49,492 nt of DNA from an uncultured Fimbriimonadales bacterium (GCA_937992175.1 CALKLF010000045.1:1-49492); one strand, 5' to 3'; shown: positions 1 through 9,076, counted from the first letter of the stretch. Notes: generated from the letters alone by a model not told the origin. Numbers and translations are program-made.

Positions 1-27
1 TTCGAAAAATCGGGGGCGTCAGTGTTT

Positions 28-108
28 GAGATGCCTCGCTCCGCTCGGCATGACAAGGGGCACTCGGAGCGCAACCCCTGTCATTCCGAGCCGAAGGCGA
101 GGAATCTC
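28..108. repeat. Inverted pair of ~28-bp dispersed palindromic repeats
   Basis: Copy 1 (28-55) reads GAGATGCCTCGCTCCGCTCG onward into CATGACA. Copy 2 (80-108) is the same family on the other strand (GTCATTCCGAGCCGAAGGCG onward to GGAATCTC). Each copy is itself a short palindrome, and the pair could form a larger hairpin. The same family recurs at 27889-27972, 30471-30499, 34709-34774 and 40393-40474. Nothing else is seen in bases 1-199. Confidence 0.8.
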
Positions 109-199
109 CACCAACTCGAAGCGTTTTTCGAACACCCTCGCAGTCGTCCCTCGCCCACGCCTCTAATGAGGCGCGCTGAAAGCCTCTTCCAGCTCAGCG

Positions 200-1468
200 T
201 CAGGGATTCAGGGTCTGACGGCGCGTGGCATAGCGCAGCTGGAACCCCGCAGGCGGGTTACTGCCCTGCAGCGTAGTCCAGAGTGCGCCAGTCGGTACCG
301 AGTCAGGCGCAACCAGTACCCGCAATCCCACATCAAGCGATTGCCCGCGCACCAGTGTCCAGTCCGCATCCCAGCCTGCCAGACTGGAAAGAACGGGCGT
401 GCTATAGCTGTTCCCGTTTCCCAGCCAACTGCTGGAGATAAGGATCTGGTAACGCGCGGGTTGCTCGCTTCCCGAAAGTTCTAGCAGATACCCGCGCACG
501 GGCGTTTCGGTATAGCTCAAGCCGATTGCGTTCACCACAATCGTCCCAGTGGAGTTGACGGAGAACGACGGACTGGTAAACGGCGCGGGCAGGGTATAGC
601 TGAGGCTGTTCGGCAGGGTGGTCGTGACCGCCTCGATGCCACGGGCTTCCGAAGTGACAATTTTCACTCGGAACGACTCGCCCGCGGTCAAGATACTGCT
701 GGGGATAATCGGGTAGCGCATGACCGCGCCGTCGATGATGGTTGCGCCCAGCCCAACAATACTGCCGCGCACCGCCGACTGGAGAAAGACCTGCGCCGTG
801 GCGCTTTCGTTCGCCCCGGTGTCGATTCCTGAAACACTTACCGTGCCGCTCGATACATCGAACACGCGCACGATGCTGCCGTCTGCCTGATTGAAGTCGA
901 TATTATAAGTCGTGGAAGCGGTGAACTGCCGCCCACGCTGAAGCCAGACGCGGTTGGGGACGCCGCTCGCGAGGCGCACGGCGATGACATCGTGGATTCC
1001 CACGCGTACATTCGGAATAGTGTAAGTGTTGCCAGACGATAAGCCCGTCGACTCGCCAATGGCTACCAGCGCCTGCCCACCGTTCAATCCCTGCACGGAG
1101 CCGTTCACGATGGCGATTCCAGAGACTCCGCCGCCGCAGGTCGCGTTGAACTGGGGCGCTTCACCGAGCGTGGTATGCACCACATGCACGGTGGGTTTCG
1201 GACCGCTGCAGACGAAGGCGACGGAATAGCGTCCGTCAGGCGCTGTGACGCGCGGCGCACCACTGAAGTTGCCCGCCCCTGCGAGGGTCTGCCACGCGCC
1301 ATTTGCGCCGTCCTGAAAAGCGACCCACTGCGCGTTTTGGACATTCACCTGGACGGGTGTTCCTGGCAGCGTGTTGTTGCCCCCCCCGCCTCCGCCGCAG
1401 CCCGTCAGCCAGAAAGCCGCTCCAAGAACGCCCAAGACACCGATTGCCCCATAGAGATTCTTCTGCAT
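200..1468 (-). CDS. Secreted lipoprotein of unknown function
   Basis: 422 residues. The N-terminus is a signal peptide with a lipobox ending in LTGC followed by a glycine run (about residues 8-32), so the mature protein should be lipid-anchored outside the cytoplasmic membrane. The rest is Thr/Ser/Val-rich and looks like a chain of beta-sandwich modules, with no catalytic motif I can recognise. The start is supported by AAGGAGG a few bases upstream. The 172-bp gap between this gene and the upstream hppA gene (1469-1640) holds a small palindrome (arms GCAGGAA at 1519 and TTCCTGC at 1533). Function is not assignable. Confidence 0.75.
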   Translation of the reverse strand: MQKNLYGAIGVLGVLGAAFWLTGCGGGGGGNNTLPGTPVQVNVQNAQWVAFQDGANGAWQTLAGAGNFSGAPRVTAPDGRYSVAFVCSGPKPTVHVVHTTLGEAPQFNATCGGGVSGIAIVNGSVQGLNGGQALVAIGESTGLSSGNTYTIPNVRVGIHDVIAVRLASGVPNRVWLQRGRQFTASTTYNIDFNQADGSIVRVFDVSSGTVSVSGIDTGANESATAQVFLQSAVRGSIVGLGATIIDGAVMRYPIIPSSILTAGESFRVKIVTSEARGIEAVTTTLPNSLSYTLPAPFTSPSFSVNSTGTIVVNAIGLSYTETPVRGYLLELSGSEQPARYQILISSSWLGNGNSYSTPVLSSLAGWDADWTLVRGQSLDVGLRVLVAPDSVPTGALWTTLQGSNPPAGFQLRYATRRQTLNP

Positions 1469-1640
1469 AGTCGCCTCCTTACGCAGGGTTGGACTCCTGC
1501 TTCGCTCTTATGTTCCCCGCAGGAAGGCGGGATTCCTGCTACAGGCTCAGCAAGACAGCGGAGAGCGAGCATCGCGGGCGGGACGCCAACGCCCCAAATG
1601 TATTCCGCGTAGCGTTAGCGCCCCCGCGAAGGGAACGATC

Positions 1641-4196
1641 TCATTCGCTGCCCTTGCCGCCGACGGGCGCGTACTCGTCGACCTCTTCCATCGTATGGTA
1701 ACCGAACTCGTGCTCGATCGTTTCTGCCATCGAGCCGCGCTTGCTCCAGTAGACCGAGAACAGCAACGCGCCCACTGCCAGCGCCGCGACGCCGATTCGC
1801 ACCGCGTCGGGCAACGGCTGAATCACTATCGGCGCAAGCAGAATCGCGACGAGGTTCATCACCTTAATCAGCGGGTTCAGCGCGGGACCAGCGGTGTCCT
1901 TGAACGGGTCGCCGACGGTATCGCCAATCACGCCCGCCTTGTGCGCGTCGGTGCCTTTCCCGCCGAGAAAGCCGTCCTCGATGCGTTTCTTGGCGTTGTC
2001 CCACGCGCCGCCGGAGTTCGCCAACAGCACCGCCAGCAACTGCCCCGACAGAATCGCGCCCGCCAGATAGCCGCCCAACGCCTGTGCGCCCGTGAACACA
2101 TACTCGTTGTTCCCAATCTGCACAGGCGCAGCGCCGATACTCAAGCCGAAGCCCACGGCTACAGGCAGCGCAATCGCCAGAATGCCTGGACCCAACAGCT
2201 CTTTCTGCGCAGCGGTGGTCACTATCTCCACGCAGCGTCCGTAGTCGGGCATCTCGGTGCCCTGCATGATGCCCGGCTTCTCGCGGAACTGGCGACGCAC
2301 CTCGTGAATCATCTCGAACGCCGAGCGCCCGACCGCCATAATCGAGAACGCGCTGAACAGGAACGGCGCAGCCCCGCCAATCAGTAAGCCGATAAACACC
2401 ACCGGCACATCCACCGGCAAGCCGCCGAAGGCGTCCTTGAGCGCGACGCCATTCTGCGTGGCGATGTTAATCAGCTCCACGAGGTGCGAGTCTTCCACAA
2501 ACGAGTGGAACAGCGCAACCGCCGCCACCACCGCCGTCGCTATCGCGAAGCCTTTGGTGAGCGCCTTGGTGGTGTTGCCCACAGAGTCGAGGCGATGCAC
2601 AATCCTGTCGCCCGTCAAGCCGCCTGCGGCGGGCTTGTTCCCCTGCTCCTTCAACGCGCCCGACATCTCGAAAATGCCGTTCGCGTTGTCCGAGATGGGC
2701 CCGAAGGTGTCCATCGCCAGGATGTAGCCCGTCGTCGCCAGCAGCCCCAGCCCCGTGAGCGCAATCCCGTAGAACGAAAGCATGGGACCGTCGTACATGC
2801 CCGGCGGAAAGATGAACAACGGCGCAAGCAGCGCAGAGGCAATCGCAAACACCGCCCACACGCTGGATTCGAGTCCGTAGGCGAAGCCCTGAATAATCAG
2901 CGTGGCGGGTCCCGTAGACGCCGCCGCCGAAATCTCCTTCACGGGCTTCTTCTCGGTGGAGGTGAAGTACTCCGTGATGCGCTCAATCATCACGGCGACC
3001 ACTACGCCGAACGCCGTCGCCAGCCAGAACCGCCACCAGTCCACCGTTGCGCCCGACTTGAGCTGAATGTCCTGCATAAAGAAGTACGCCACGCCGAGAT
3101 TGCCCAGCGCCGCCAGAATCGCCGAGACCCAGAAGCCCCTATTAATCGGCTTCATCGGGTTCAGGTCGGCGCGGTCTTCGCCTTTGACCGCCAGCACGCC
3201 GATAATGGACGCAATCACGCCCACGCCGCGCACCAGCAACGCGAACATCACGAGCTTCATCGCGCTGGCAGGCGTCAGCACCAGGCTCGCCGCCACGCCC
3301 AGAATAATCGCGGCGACCAGCGTGACCTCGTATGACTCGAACACATCCGCCGCCATCCCCGCGCAGTCGCCCACATTGTCGCCCACATTATCGGCAATCG
3401 TGGCGGGGTTGCGCGGGTCGTCTTCCGGAATGCCTGCCTCCACCTTACCCACGAGGTCTGCGCCCACATCCGCGCCTTTGGTGTAGATTCCGCCGCCCAC
3501 GCGCATAAACAACGCCGCCAACGAGCCGCCAAACCCAAAGCCCACCAGCACGAACATCGCCTTCTCGCGGAAAATCAGGAAAATCACCGTCGCGCCCAGC
3601 AAGCCCAGTCCGACGGTGAACATCCCGCTGACTGCGCCCGCGCGAAAGGCAATCTCCAGCGCGTTTTTGAAACTGGTTAGCGCGGCGGCGGCAGTGCGCA
3701 GGTTGCCCCGCACCGCCATATACATCCCCACATAGCCCGCGCCGTAGGACGCAAACACGCCCAGAAAGAACGCAATCGCAATCCCCGCGCCCAGCAGCAA
3801 GCCCTCGCCTGGATACACCCGCTCATACACAGGGCGGTACAGCAAAAACAGTCCGATGGTAATCGCCAGCACGAACCAAATCATCGTGCTGATTTGCCGT
3901 TTCAGGTAGGCGTTCGCGCCGTCCTGAATGGCAACTGCGACCTCCTGCATGCGGGGCGTGCCGGGGTTCTGGCGCAGCGTCCATTGCAGCAGGTAAAATC
4001 CGAACCCTAACGCCGCGAACGCGAGCAGCAACACGATGCCGAGAATCAGATACTCCTGAGAGCCGAAGGGGGGCAGCTCCACCGCTTCTGCAGAGAACGC
4101 TTTTAGCCCCGAAAGCAGCCATAATCCACCCAAGAGCGTCGCACGCGCGGGTATGACTGCCCACCCGCCGCGCCGACCTGCGTCAGCATTCCTCAT
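1641..4196 (-). CDS. hppA: Membrane-bound K+-insensitive proton-translocating pyrophosphatase
   Basis: 851 residues, polytopic. It hydrolyses PPi and pumps H+ (or Na+) across the cytoplasmic membrane. Family signatures are clear: the PPi/Mg-binding motif DVGADLVGKVE with the preceding GGGIYTKGA, the acidic DDPRNPATIADNVGDNVGD motif, and the C-terminal GDTVGDPFKDTAGPALNP motif. The K+-determining site reads GNTTKALTKG. Lysine here is the signature of K+-independent enzymes (K+-dependent ones have Ala), so I call a K+-insensitive, probably H+-pumping form. The protein is longer than typical family members because of an extra N-terminal stretch with a signal-like hydrophobic segment (residues ~15-35). 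Long open frames on the other strand are shadows. Confidence 0.96.
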   Translation of the reverse strand: MRNADAGRRGGWAVIPARATLLGGLWLLSGLKAFSAEAVELPPFGSQEYLILGIVLLLAFAALGFGFYLLQWTLRQNPGTPRMQEVAVAIQDGANAYLKRQISTMIWFVLAITIGLFLLYRPVYERVYPGEGLLLGAGIAIAFFLGVFASYGAGYVGMYMAVRGNLRTAAAALTSFKNALEIAFRAGAVSGMFTVGLGLLGATVIFLIFREKAMFVLVGFGFGGSLAALFMRVGGGIYTKGADVGADLVGKVEAGIPEDDPRNPATIADNVGDNVGDCAGMAADVFESYEVTLVAAIILGVAASLVLTPASAMKLVMFALLVRGVGVIASIIGVLAVKGEDRADLNPMKPINRGFWVSAILAALGNLGVAYFFMQDIQLKSGATVDWWRFWLATAFGVVVAVMIERITEYFTSTEKKPVKEISAAASTGPATLIIQGFAYGLESSVWAVFAIASALLAPLFIFPPGMYDGPMLSFYGIALTGLGLLATTGYILAMDTFGPISDNANGIFEMSGALKEQGNKPAAGGLTGDRIVHRLDSVGNTTKALTKGFAIATAVVAAVALFHSFVEDSHLVELINIATQNGVALKDAFGGLPVDVPVVFIGLLIGGAAPFLFSAFSIMAVGRSAFEMIHEVRRQFREKPGIMQGTEMPDYGRCVEIVTTAAQKELLGPGILAIALPVAVGFGLSIGAAPVQIGNNEYVFTGAQALGGYLAGAILSGQLLAVLLANSGGAWDNAKKRIEDGFLGGKGTDAHKAGVIGDTVGDPFKDTAGPALNPLIKVMNLVAILLAPIVIQPLPDAVRIGVAALAVGALLFSVYWSKRGSMAETIEHEFGYHTMEEVDEYAPVGGKGSE

Positions 4197-4272
4197 CGAA
4201 CAACTCCTCCCTTGTCTGAAATAGTCTCCCTCGCTGCATGCGAAGTGGAAGTAAGTGTACCTGATAGGCGAC

Positions 4273-4464
4273 TTAGCCCATCACGGTTGCCATCGCGGGG
4301 TCGCTCCACGCGCCGCGATACCCCATCGTCTGGCGCGTGGTCAGTGGGGCTTCCCAGTTGGCGGGCAGCCCCAGCGCGGTCTTGACAGGGCCGAGGTTCG
4401 CCAAGAACTGCGCCAGTTGCGCCTCGAACTCTCGGTCACGTTCCTTCACATAGTCGCGTCGCAT
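4273..4464 (-). CDS. Small hypothetical protein, probably a truncated N-terminal remnant
   Basis: 63 residues, starting MRRDYVKERDREFEAQLAQF. This resembles the start of a longer family of hypothetical proteins seen in this sort of genome, with about 60 residues kept and no recognisable domain after them. It lies alone between hppA and a damaged dockerin gene, so it may be a gene fragment. It could also be a genuine small protein; no strong Shine-Dalgarno is evident. Confidence 0.4.
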   Translation of the reverse strand: MRRDYVKERDREFEAQLAQFLANLGPVKTALGLPANWEAPLTTRQTMGYRGAWSDPAMATVMG

Positions 4465-4660
4465 AAGATGTCTCTCTGCGGGGCGAAGTTCGGCGCGGAG
4501 TCAAGACTTCCTGCACGGCGTTCCGCGCGGGGCGTACTGACACCCGCGCGGGGTGCACTGAATTCTGGCTCAAGGAAGCAGAAATTGGAAGAAAACTGGT
4601 GTATAAAGGAATGTGCCGCGAAAGGCGGTACGCGAAACACTTTTGGAGGGAGGTGTAGCG

Positions 4661-5260
4661 ATGACACACACACTGAAGCGCTTGGGCGTAAAGGCGATTG
4701 CAGCGCTTGGCTTGGGACTAAGCGCGTGGATCACTGCTGAAGCGCAGCGCCTGAATTGGCTGGGTACGCTGGGCGGCAATCAGAGCGGGGCGCGTGGCGT
4801 TTCTGCCGACGACTCGGTGGTGGTCGGATTGGCACACAACGCCAGCGGTAGGATGCGCCCCTTTCGCTGGACCCAGTCGGGCGGGATGGAAGACCTGAAC
4901 ATCACTTACGCCGCGCTGCTGACGAACGGATCGAAGCTTTTGTACGCCAACGCCATCTCGCCCGATGGACGGTACATCGTTGGTCAGCGCTACAACGCCG
5001 CGACGAGGCGCTATGAAGCATACTTGCTGGATACAGGGTTTCCTGCGCGTGGGGATACCAACCGCGATGGTCAGGTAGACGATGCGGATTTGCTGGCGGT
5101 GTTGTTTGCATTCGGCGCGCGTGGGTATACGAACGAGGACATTAACTGGGACGGCAGCATTGACGCGGATTGTGATTGCAGACAGCGCGTAGGATCGGGA
5201 GGGGTTGTTGGCATGGTTGCTGCAGGAATGGTCTGTGGCGCTGGATTGTGTGAGGCGTGA
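4661..5260 (+). CDS. Secreted HAF-repeat/dockerin-like protein with an abnormal C-terminus
   Basis: 199 residues from the ATG that follows GGAGGGAGG. A signal peptide (residues 1-28, ending AEAQ) precedes HAF-type repeat sequence (WLGTLGGNQSGARGVSADD; AISPDGRYIVGQ) usual for extracellular proteins. A dockerin-like Ca-binding loop follows (DTNRDGQVDDADLLAVLFAF). A second loop starts (DINWDGSID) but then turns into ADCDCRQRV and a Gly/Val-rich tail instead of the expected DDADLL helix. The end of the gene therefore looks damaged by a deletion or frameshift, and the sequence beyond it is unusual (see next entries). Ligand and role are unknown. Confidence 0.65.
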   Translation: MTHTLKRLGVKAIAALGLGLSAWITAEAQRLNWLGTLGGNQSGARGVSADDSVVVGLAHNASGRMRPFRWTQSGGMEDLNITYAALLTNGSKLLYANAISPDGRYIVGQRYNAATRRYEAYLLDTGFPARGDTNRDGQVDDADLLAVLFAFGARGYTNEDINWDGSIDADCDCRQRVGSGGVVGMVAAGMVCGAGLCEA

Positions 5261-5462
5261 GGGTGCAGGGGCTTTCAGGTGTTGCCGCGTTGGTGGTTGG
5301 TGGATTGGAGTTTTGCGTGGTTGTTGTGTTGTCGTCGGTTATCGCGGTGTTATGCCCCGTTGTGTGCGGTGGAGGCGGCGTGGGTTAGGGTAGCGAGTGT
5401 GCGTCGGTTGGTGTGCTGGATGGCGAGTAAGAAATGCTAGACAGTCTTTTAGGCGGTTTCCA
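5261..5462. other. G/T-rich non-coding stretch behind the damaged dockerin gene
   Basis: From about 5200 to 5440 the plus strand is strikingly rich in G and T and poor in A and C, unlike all flanking genes. No frame gives a plausible protein. I read it as degenerated sequence. Confidence 0.5.
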
Positions 5463-5636
5463 TCATCTAAGCTGTCTCAGTGTCCCATTTCCAACCTGAA
5501 GAGTGTAGATATCTACCAGTTTCCGAACATCTCCATCAGGGGTAACTTCCCACAAAACAGGAAATGCCGAATTCGTCATAAGAAAAAGACGACCCTTTGC
5601 CCATCGAAGCCGAACAATTGGGCGCCTTACTATCGC
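5463..5636 (-). pseudogene. C-terminal fragment of an unidentified protein
   Basis: In this frame the minus strand ends in protein-like sequence (AKGRLFLMTNSAFPVLWEV, then TPDGDVRKLVDIYTL) and a stop at 5463. It resembles the last strands of a beta-propeller or lactonase-like protein. Upstream the frame runs into sequence unlike a protein and then under the opposite-strand gene at 5796, so the 5' part of the gene is missing. The call rests on sequence character only. Confidence 0.35.
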
Positions 5637-5654
5637 AATTTTCTTAGCCTGCTG

Positions 5655-5735
5655 ATGCAGATACGGGCGAAGCTGGGGGTGAAGACGACGCTCTCGGCGG
5701 TGGTGTGGGCGATGTGGGCGGGAGTGGCGCAATAA
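5655..5735 (+). pseudogene. Isolated signal-peptide remnant
   Basis: A 26-codon frame reads MQIRAKLGVKTTLSAVVWAM then WAGVAQ and stops. It resembles the signal peptide of the dockerin protein at 4661 (LKRLGVKAIAALGLGLSAW), including the LGVK and AQ ends. It looks like the 5' end of a deleted secreted-protein gene. There is no convincing Shine-Dalgarno. Confidence 0.35.
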
Positions 5736-5795
5736 GACGCGCCGACACTTTTTCCTCCTTGTGCCGTCGGGTAGACTCAGAGGCGGGGAGATACT

Positions 5796-6902
5796 ATGTC
5801 GAGGCGACCGTCGGTGCAGCAGGAGTACCAGCGCCAGCTGATGTTGCGCTGGATTACGACCATTACCCAGTGGCTGATGAGCGTCGGCGCGATATTGTTC
5901 GTGCTGGGGCTGGTGTATTTGCTGTACGCCGTGCTGTTTGCTGGGTTGGACTCGCAACAGTTTACGCCGCAAGACCAGGCGCGGATTCGAGACAACTTGG
6001 GGCTGGCGGGCAACGCGCTGTTGCTGGGCGCGGGCTTCATCGTAATTGGGCTGGCGTGGAACTACCTCGAAGAGCCGATGGTGGGCGTGGTGTTGCTGCT
6101 GCTGTCGGTGGTGTTCTACTGGGGCGTGCCGTTTCTGATCGGGCAATTCGGCTCGTTGCCCAATCCCGACACTCTGCGCGACTTTGCGCTCTCGCGCATT
6201 CGCAACACGGCGTGGGTGCTGTTCCCGCCGGGGTTAGTGCTGACCGTGTTTGTAAGTCTCTCGCACGCGATTAAACGCCTGCGCTACGGCGCCAGTTTAG
6301 ACCAGACGCTCAAGCTCGGCTCGGAGGTAAGCCAGCAGCAGGTACAGCGGCGGTTTCTCGGCAAGTGCTGGCAGCTGCCCTATTGCCGCGACTATGTACG
6401 CGAGCGTTGCCCCATCTATCACGCGCGGCGCACTTGCTGGCGGGAGGGCGTTGGCTGCATGTGCGAGGAGAAGACCATCGCGATGGCGCTCAAAGATGTG
6501 CGCGTGAGCGACGATCCCGAAAAGAATGTAAAATACATCCCGCATAACACGACGCTGACGAAGTGGGAGCTGAAGGAGCGATGCAACGAGTGCGTGATTT
6601 ACAACGAGCATCAGCGTCAGAAGTATCAGCTGTTCGCGCCGTTGACGGTGGGCGCAGTGGTTGGGATTGCCTACTTTTTCCGCGAGCCGTTGCAGGCGCA
6701 GGTGTTGAACCTGCTTGGCTGGCTGGACAACCTGCTGATGCGCTTTACGCTGATGCCGAGCGAGGCGCGCGAGGGCGTGCTGAAAGCCGCCGCGCAGACC
6801 AGCGAGGTCGCTTCGTTGGTGCTTTATATTGCGTTGGTAATCGTTGTGCTGAGCTACGCCCTGCGCACGGTGGAGACGGTGATTTTCAAATGGAAATGGT
6901 GA
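5796..6902 (+). CDS. Membrane protein with a cytoplasmic Cys-rich (zinc-binding-like) domain
   Basis: 368 residues. Four hydrophobic helices in the first ~165 residues (two around 20-90, then ~95-115 and ~140-165) are followed by a Cys-rich domain at about 190-270. That domain shows CWQLPYC, RERCPIY, RRTCW, GCMC and later ERCNEC, a pattern that could bind zinc or an Fe-S cluster. Two more hydrophobic segments (~285-300 and ~335-360) end the protein. GGGGAG lies just before the ATG. The stop overlaps the start of the biotinyl-like gene at 6890, which implies translational coupling. I do not recognise a characterised family. Confidence 0.7.
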   Translation: MSRRPSVQQEYQRQLMLRWITTITQWLMSVGAILFVLGLVYLLYAVLFAGLDSQQFTPQDQARIRDNLGLAGNALLLGAGFIVIGLAWNYLEEPMVGVVLLLLSVVFYWGVPFLIGQFGSLPNPDTLRDFALSRIRNTAWVLFPPGLVLTVFVSLSHAIKRLRYGASLDQTLKLGSEVSQQQVQRRFLGKCWQLPYCRDYVRERCPIYHARRTCWREGVGCMCEEKTIAMALKDVRVSDDPEKNVKYIPHNTTLTKWELKERCNECVIYNEHQRQKYQLFAPLTVGAVVGIAYFFREPLQAQVLNLLGWLDNLLMRFTLMPSEAREGVLKAAAQTSEVASLVLYIALVIVVLSYALRTVETVIFKWKW

Positions 6903-7354
6903 ACGAGGCGTTAGAGCAAGTAGAGCGACTGGCGCAACTGATGGCGCAGCACGGCGCGTCGCGTTTGGCACTGAGCGACGGCTCAGTGCAGATTACGCTG
7001 GCGCGGGCGACGGGCGCAGTCCCCCCTGCGCCTCTCGACGAGATGCCCCCGCTGTTCCTAAGCGGCTACGCGCAGTCGGAAACGGCGCAGGAGGCACCTG
7101 CCGAAAGCCTCTGGCAACCGCCTGCACTGCTGGAAGTGCGTTCCGAAGTGGTGGGCTACTGCACGCTTGCACCGATTGAAATCGGGCAGGCGGTTGAACG
7201 CGGGCAGACGCTCGCGACTATCGAGGTGCTGGGCATCCCGAACGAGGTGGTCGCCCCCCTGCCTGGTGTCTTGGAGGGCTGGGCGGTGGAGTCGGGGCAG
7301 CCAGTGCAGTACGGACAGACGATTGCCTACCTACGCCCACTAAGTGAAGAGTAG
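6890..7354 (+). CDS. Biotinyl/lipoyl-like carrier-domain protein lacking the modified lysine
   Basis: 154 residues if started at ATG 6890 (a second ATG lies at 6896), overlapping the preceding stop. The N-terminal ~60 residues are helical, as in AccB. Residues ~80-150 form a biotinyl domain: it opens with RSEVVGYCTLAP, has GQAVERGQTLATIEVLGIP in place of the biotin hairpin, and ends with ESGQPVQYGQTIAYLRP. Genuine carriers have E-(A/V)-M-K-(M/L) at the hairpin; here the text is EVLGIPNEV with no lysine, so it should not be biotinylated. It may be a structural or regulatory AccB paralogue. Confidence 0.65.
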   Translation: MEMVNEALEQVERLAQLMAQHGASRLALSDGSVQITLARATGAVPPAPLDEMPPLFLSGYAQSETAQEAPAESLWQPPALLEVRSEVVGYCTLAPIEIGQAVERGQTLATIEVLGIPNEVVAPLPGVLEGWAVESGQPVQYGQTIAYLRPLSEE

Positions 7355-7363
7355 GAGAATGCC

Positions 7364-8116
7364 ATGTTAAGGCTCCTTTGGCTCTTGGGACTTCTCGCGA
7401 TGCTGGGGACGCAGGACAACGCCACCGAGGTGCCGGTGCAGACCCTGTACGCTGGCAACGACCGCCACAAGATGTATCTTCTTATCGGCGCGGGCAAAGA
7501 GTTTCCGCCCCCTAAAGAGGGGTATCGGATGCTCCTCATCTTGCCAGGTGGCGACGGCAGCGCGGAGTTCCTCCCCTTCTGCAAGCGCATCTACCAGCAC
7601 GCGCTCAACCGCCGCTACATCGTGGCGCAGCTCGTCGCCCCGAAGTGGTCAGAAGCTCAGTTTGAGCAGGTCGTGTGGCCCACACGGGGTCTGGGTTGGC
7701 AGGATGCGCAGTTCACAACAGAGGAGTTCATTGAGGCAGTGGTTGCCGATGCTAAGAAGCGTTATTCAGTCGACCCGCGCTTTGTGTTCGCGCTGGGCTG
7801 GTCGTCAGGCGGTCCGCCTGTGTATTCGGCGATGCTTCAGAAGGAGACCTCCCTGCGCGGGGCGTTCGTCGCGATGTCGGTCTACAAGCCGAACCAGCTG
7901 CCCCCTCGCGAGCACGCGCGCGGGCGGGCGTTTTACATTCTGCACTCGCCCGAAGATTTCATTCCGATACGGATGGCGCAGCAGGCGGAGCAGGAGCTGC
8001 GCCAACACGGCGCGCGCGTCCACCTCCAGACCTATGAAGGTGGGCACGGCTGGCACGGCGATATCTACGGCATAATCCGCAAGGGCATTCAGTGGTTGGA
8101 GCAGCAAGTGGAGTAG
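7364..8116 (+). CDS. Exported alpha/beta-hydrolase (esterase / PHB-depolymerase-like)
   Basis: 250 residues with a short N-terminal signal peptide. The nucleophile elbow is GWSSGG (about residue 146), the likely acid is in HSPEDFIP, and the catalytic His is in EGGHGWHG near the C-terminus. This matches the feruloyl esterase/PHB-depolymerase branch of alpha/beta hydrolases. GGAGAATGCC precedes the ATG. It lies 9 nt after the biotinyl-like gene and may be co-transcribed. Substrate unknown. Confidence 0.75.
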   Translation: MLRLLWLLGLLAMLGTQDNATEVPVQTLYAGNDRHKMYLLIGAGKEFPPPKEGYRMLLILPGGDGSAEFLPFCKRIYQHALNRRYIVAQLVAPKWSEAQFEQVVWPTRGLGWQDAQFTTEEFIEAVVADAKKRYSVDPRFVFALGWSSGGPPVYSAMLQKETSLRGAFVAMSVYKPNQLPPREHARGRAFYILHSPEDFIPIRMAQQAEQELRQHGARVHLQTYEGGHGWHGDIYGIIRKGIQWLEQQVE

Positions 8117-8156
8117 GGTCGCGCCCCCGCTGGCACAGGAGCAGGGCGTGAACGGC

Positions 8157-8834
8157 TTATCCCACCTGCAGGAGCCTTCGCCCGTCCTCGCTGCCCAGCA
8201 GCAGCTCGCAGGCGCGTTCGGGGTGAGGCATCATCCCCAGCACATTGAACCGCGCGTTCGCCACGCCCGCGATGTGGTCTACCGAACCGTTCGGGTTCCA
8301 CTTATCGCCGAGTTCTCCATCGGGGCTACAGTATCGAAAGATAATCTGTCCGTTGGCGCGGAGCTGCCGCAGCGTCGCCTCGTCGCACACATAGCGCCCA
8401 TCCCCATGCGCAATCGGGATTTGCAGCACTTCCCCATGGCGATAGCGCCGTGTGAACGGCGTCTCGGCGTTCTCTACACGGATATGCACAGGCTTGCACC
8501 GAAACTTCAGGCTCAGGTTGCGCGTGAGTGCGCCGGGCAGCAGCCCTGCTTCGCACAGGATCTGAAACCCGTTGCAGATGCCCAACACCAATCCGCCCCG
8601 CTCGGCGTACTCACGCACGCAGTCCATAATCCGCGCAAAGCGAGCAATCGTCCCCGGACGCAGGTAGTCCCCATACGAAAAGCCACCGGGCAAGATGACC
8701 AGCCCGTAGTCGCTCAAATCGCGTGCGTAGGCGTGCCAAAGGTACTCTGTGTCATAGCCCAGCACCTCTCTCAACGCATAGTAAGCGTCGCGGTCGCAGT
8801 TCGAACCGGGGAACACAATCACGCCCGCCTTCAT
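8157..8834 (-). CDS. purQ: Phosphoribosylformylglycinamidine synthase, glutaminase subunit
   Basis: 225 residues. This is the class I glutamine amidotransferase that supplies ammonia to FGAM synthase (PurL) in purine biosynthesis. It starts [17 protein letters not shown]. The catalytic Cys lies in [20 protein letters not shown]. The C-terminal catalytic His is in [10 protein letters not shown]. It overlaps purS by 4 nt (ATGA), the usual purS-purQ arrangement. purL is not in the window. Confidence 0.97.
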   Translation of the reverse strand: MKAGVIVFPGSNCDRDAYYALREVLGYDTEYLWHAYARDLSDYGLVILPGGFSYGDYLRPGTIARFARIMDCVREYAERGGLVLGICNGFQILCEAGLLPGALTRNLSLKFRCKPVHIRVENAETPFTRRYRHGEVLQIPIAHGDGRYVCDEATLRQLRANGQIIFRYCSPDGELGDKWNPNGSVDHIAGVANARFNVLGMMPHPERACELLLGSEDGRRLLQVG

Positions 8835-9070
8835 GGCTCAACCTCGTAGCGATATTGCTCGATGACGGGGTTCGCCAGCAGTTTCTGGCACATCGCCTCC
8901 ACCTGTTCGCGGGGGTCGCCGTCGGGAGCCAGCTCGATTTCCAGATATTTGCCGACGCGCACCTGTTGCACCTTCTCAAACCCCAGCTGGTGGAGCGCGT
9001 TTTCCAGCACGCGCCCCTGCGCATCCAGCAGCGCGGGCTTGAGCGTAATGTAGATTTTCGCCTTGGGCAT
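8831..9070 (-). CDS. purS: Phosphoribosylformylglycinamidine synthase subunit PurS
   Basis: 79 residues from ATG 9070 ([20 protein letters not shown]). It has the normal PurS length and the typical [15 protein letters not shown] strand. PurS bridges PurL and PurQ. The start at 9070, rather than a farther upstream one, is favoured because a TACAAT box (minus strand, 9082-9077) ends 6 nt before it. Confidence 0.95.
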   Translation of the reverse strand: MPKAKIYITLKPALLDAQGRVLENALHQLGFEKVQQVRVGKYLEIELAPDGDPREQVEAMCQKLLANPVIEQYRYEVEP

Positions 9071-9076
9071 GGCAAG

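Noticed and set aside
2484-3335. Long Arg/His-rich open frame opposite hppA
   Set aside because: It is the complement of a conserved pump gene with high GC third positions; composition is that of a shadow frame.
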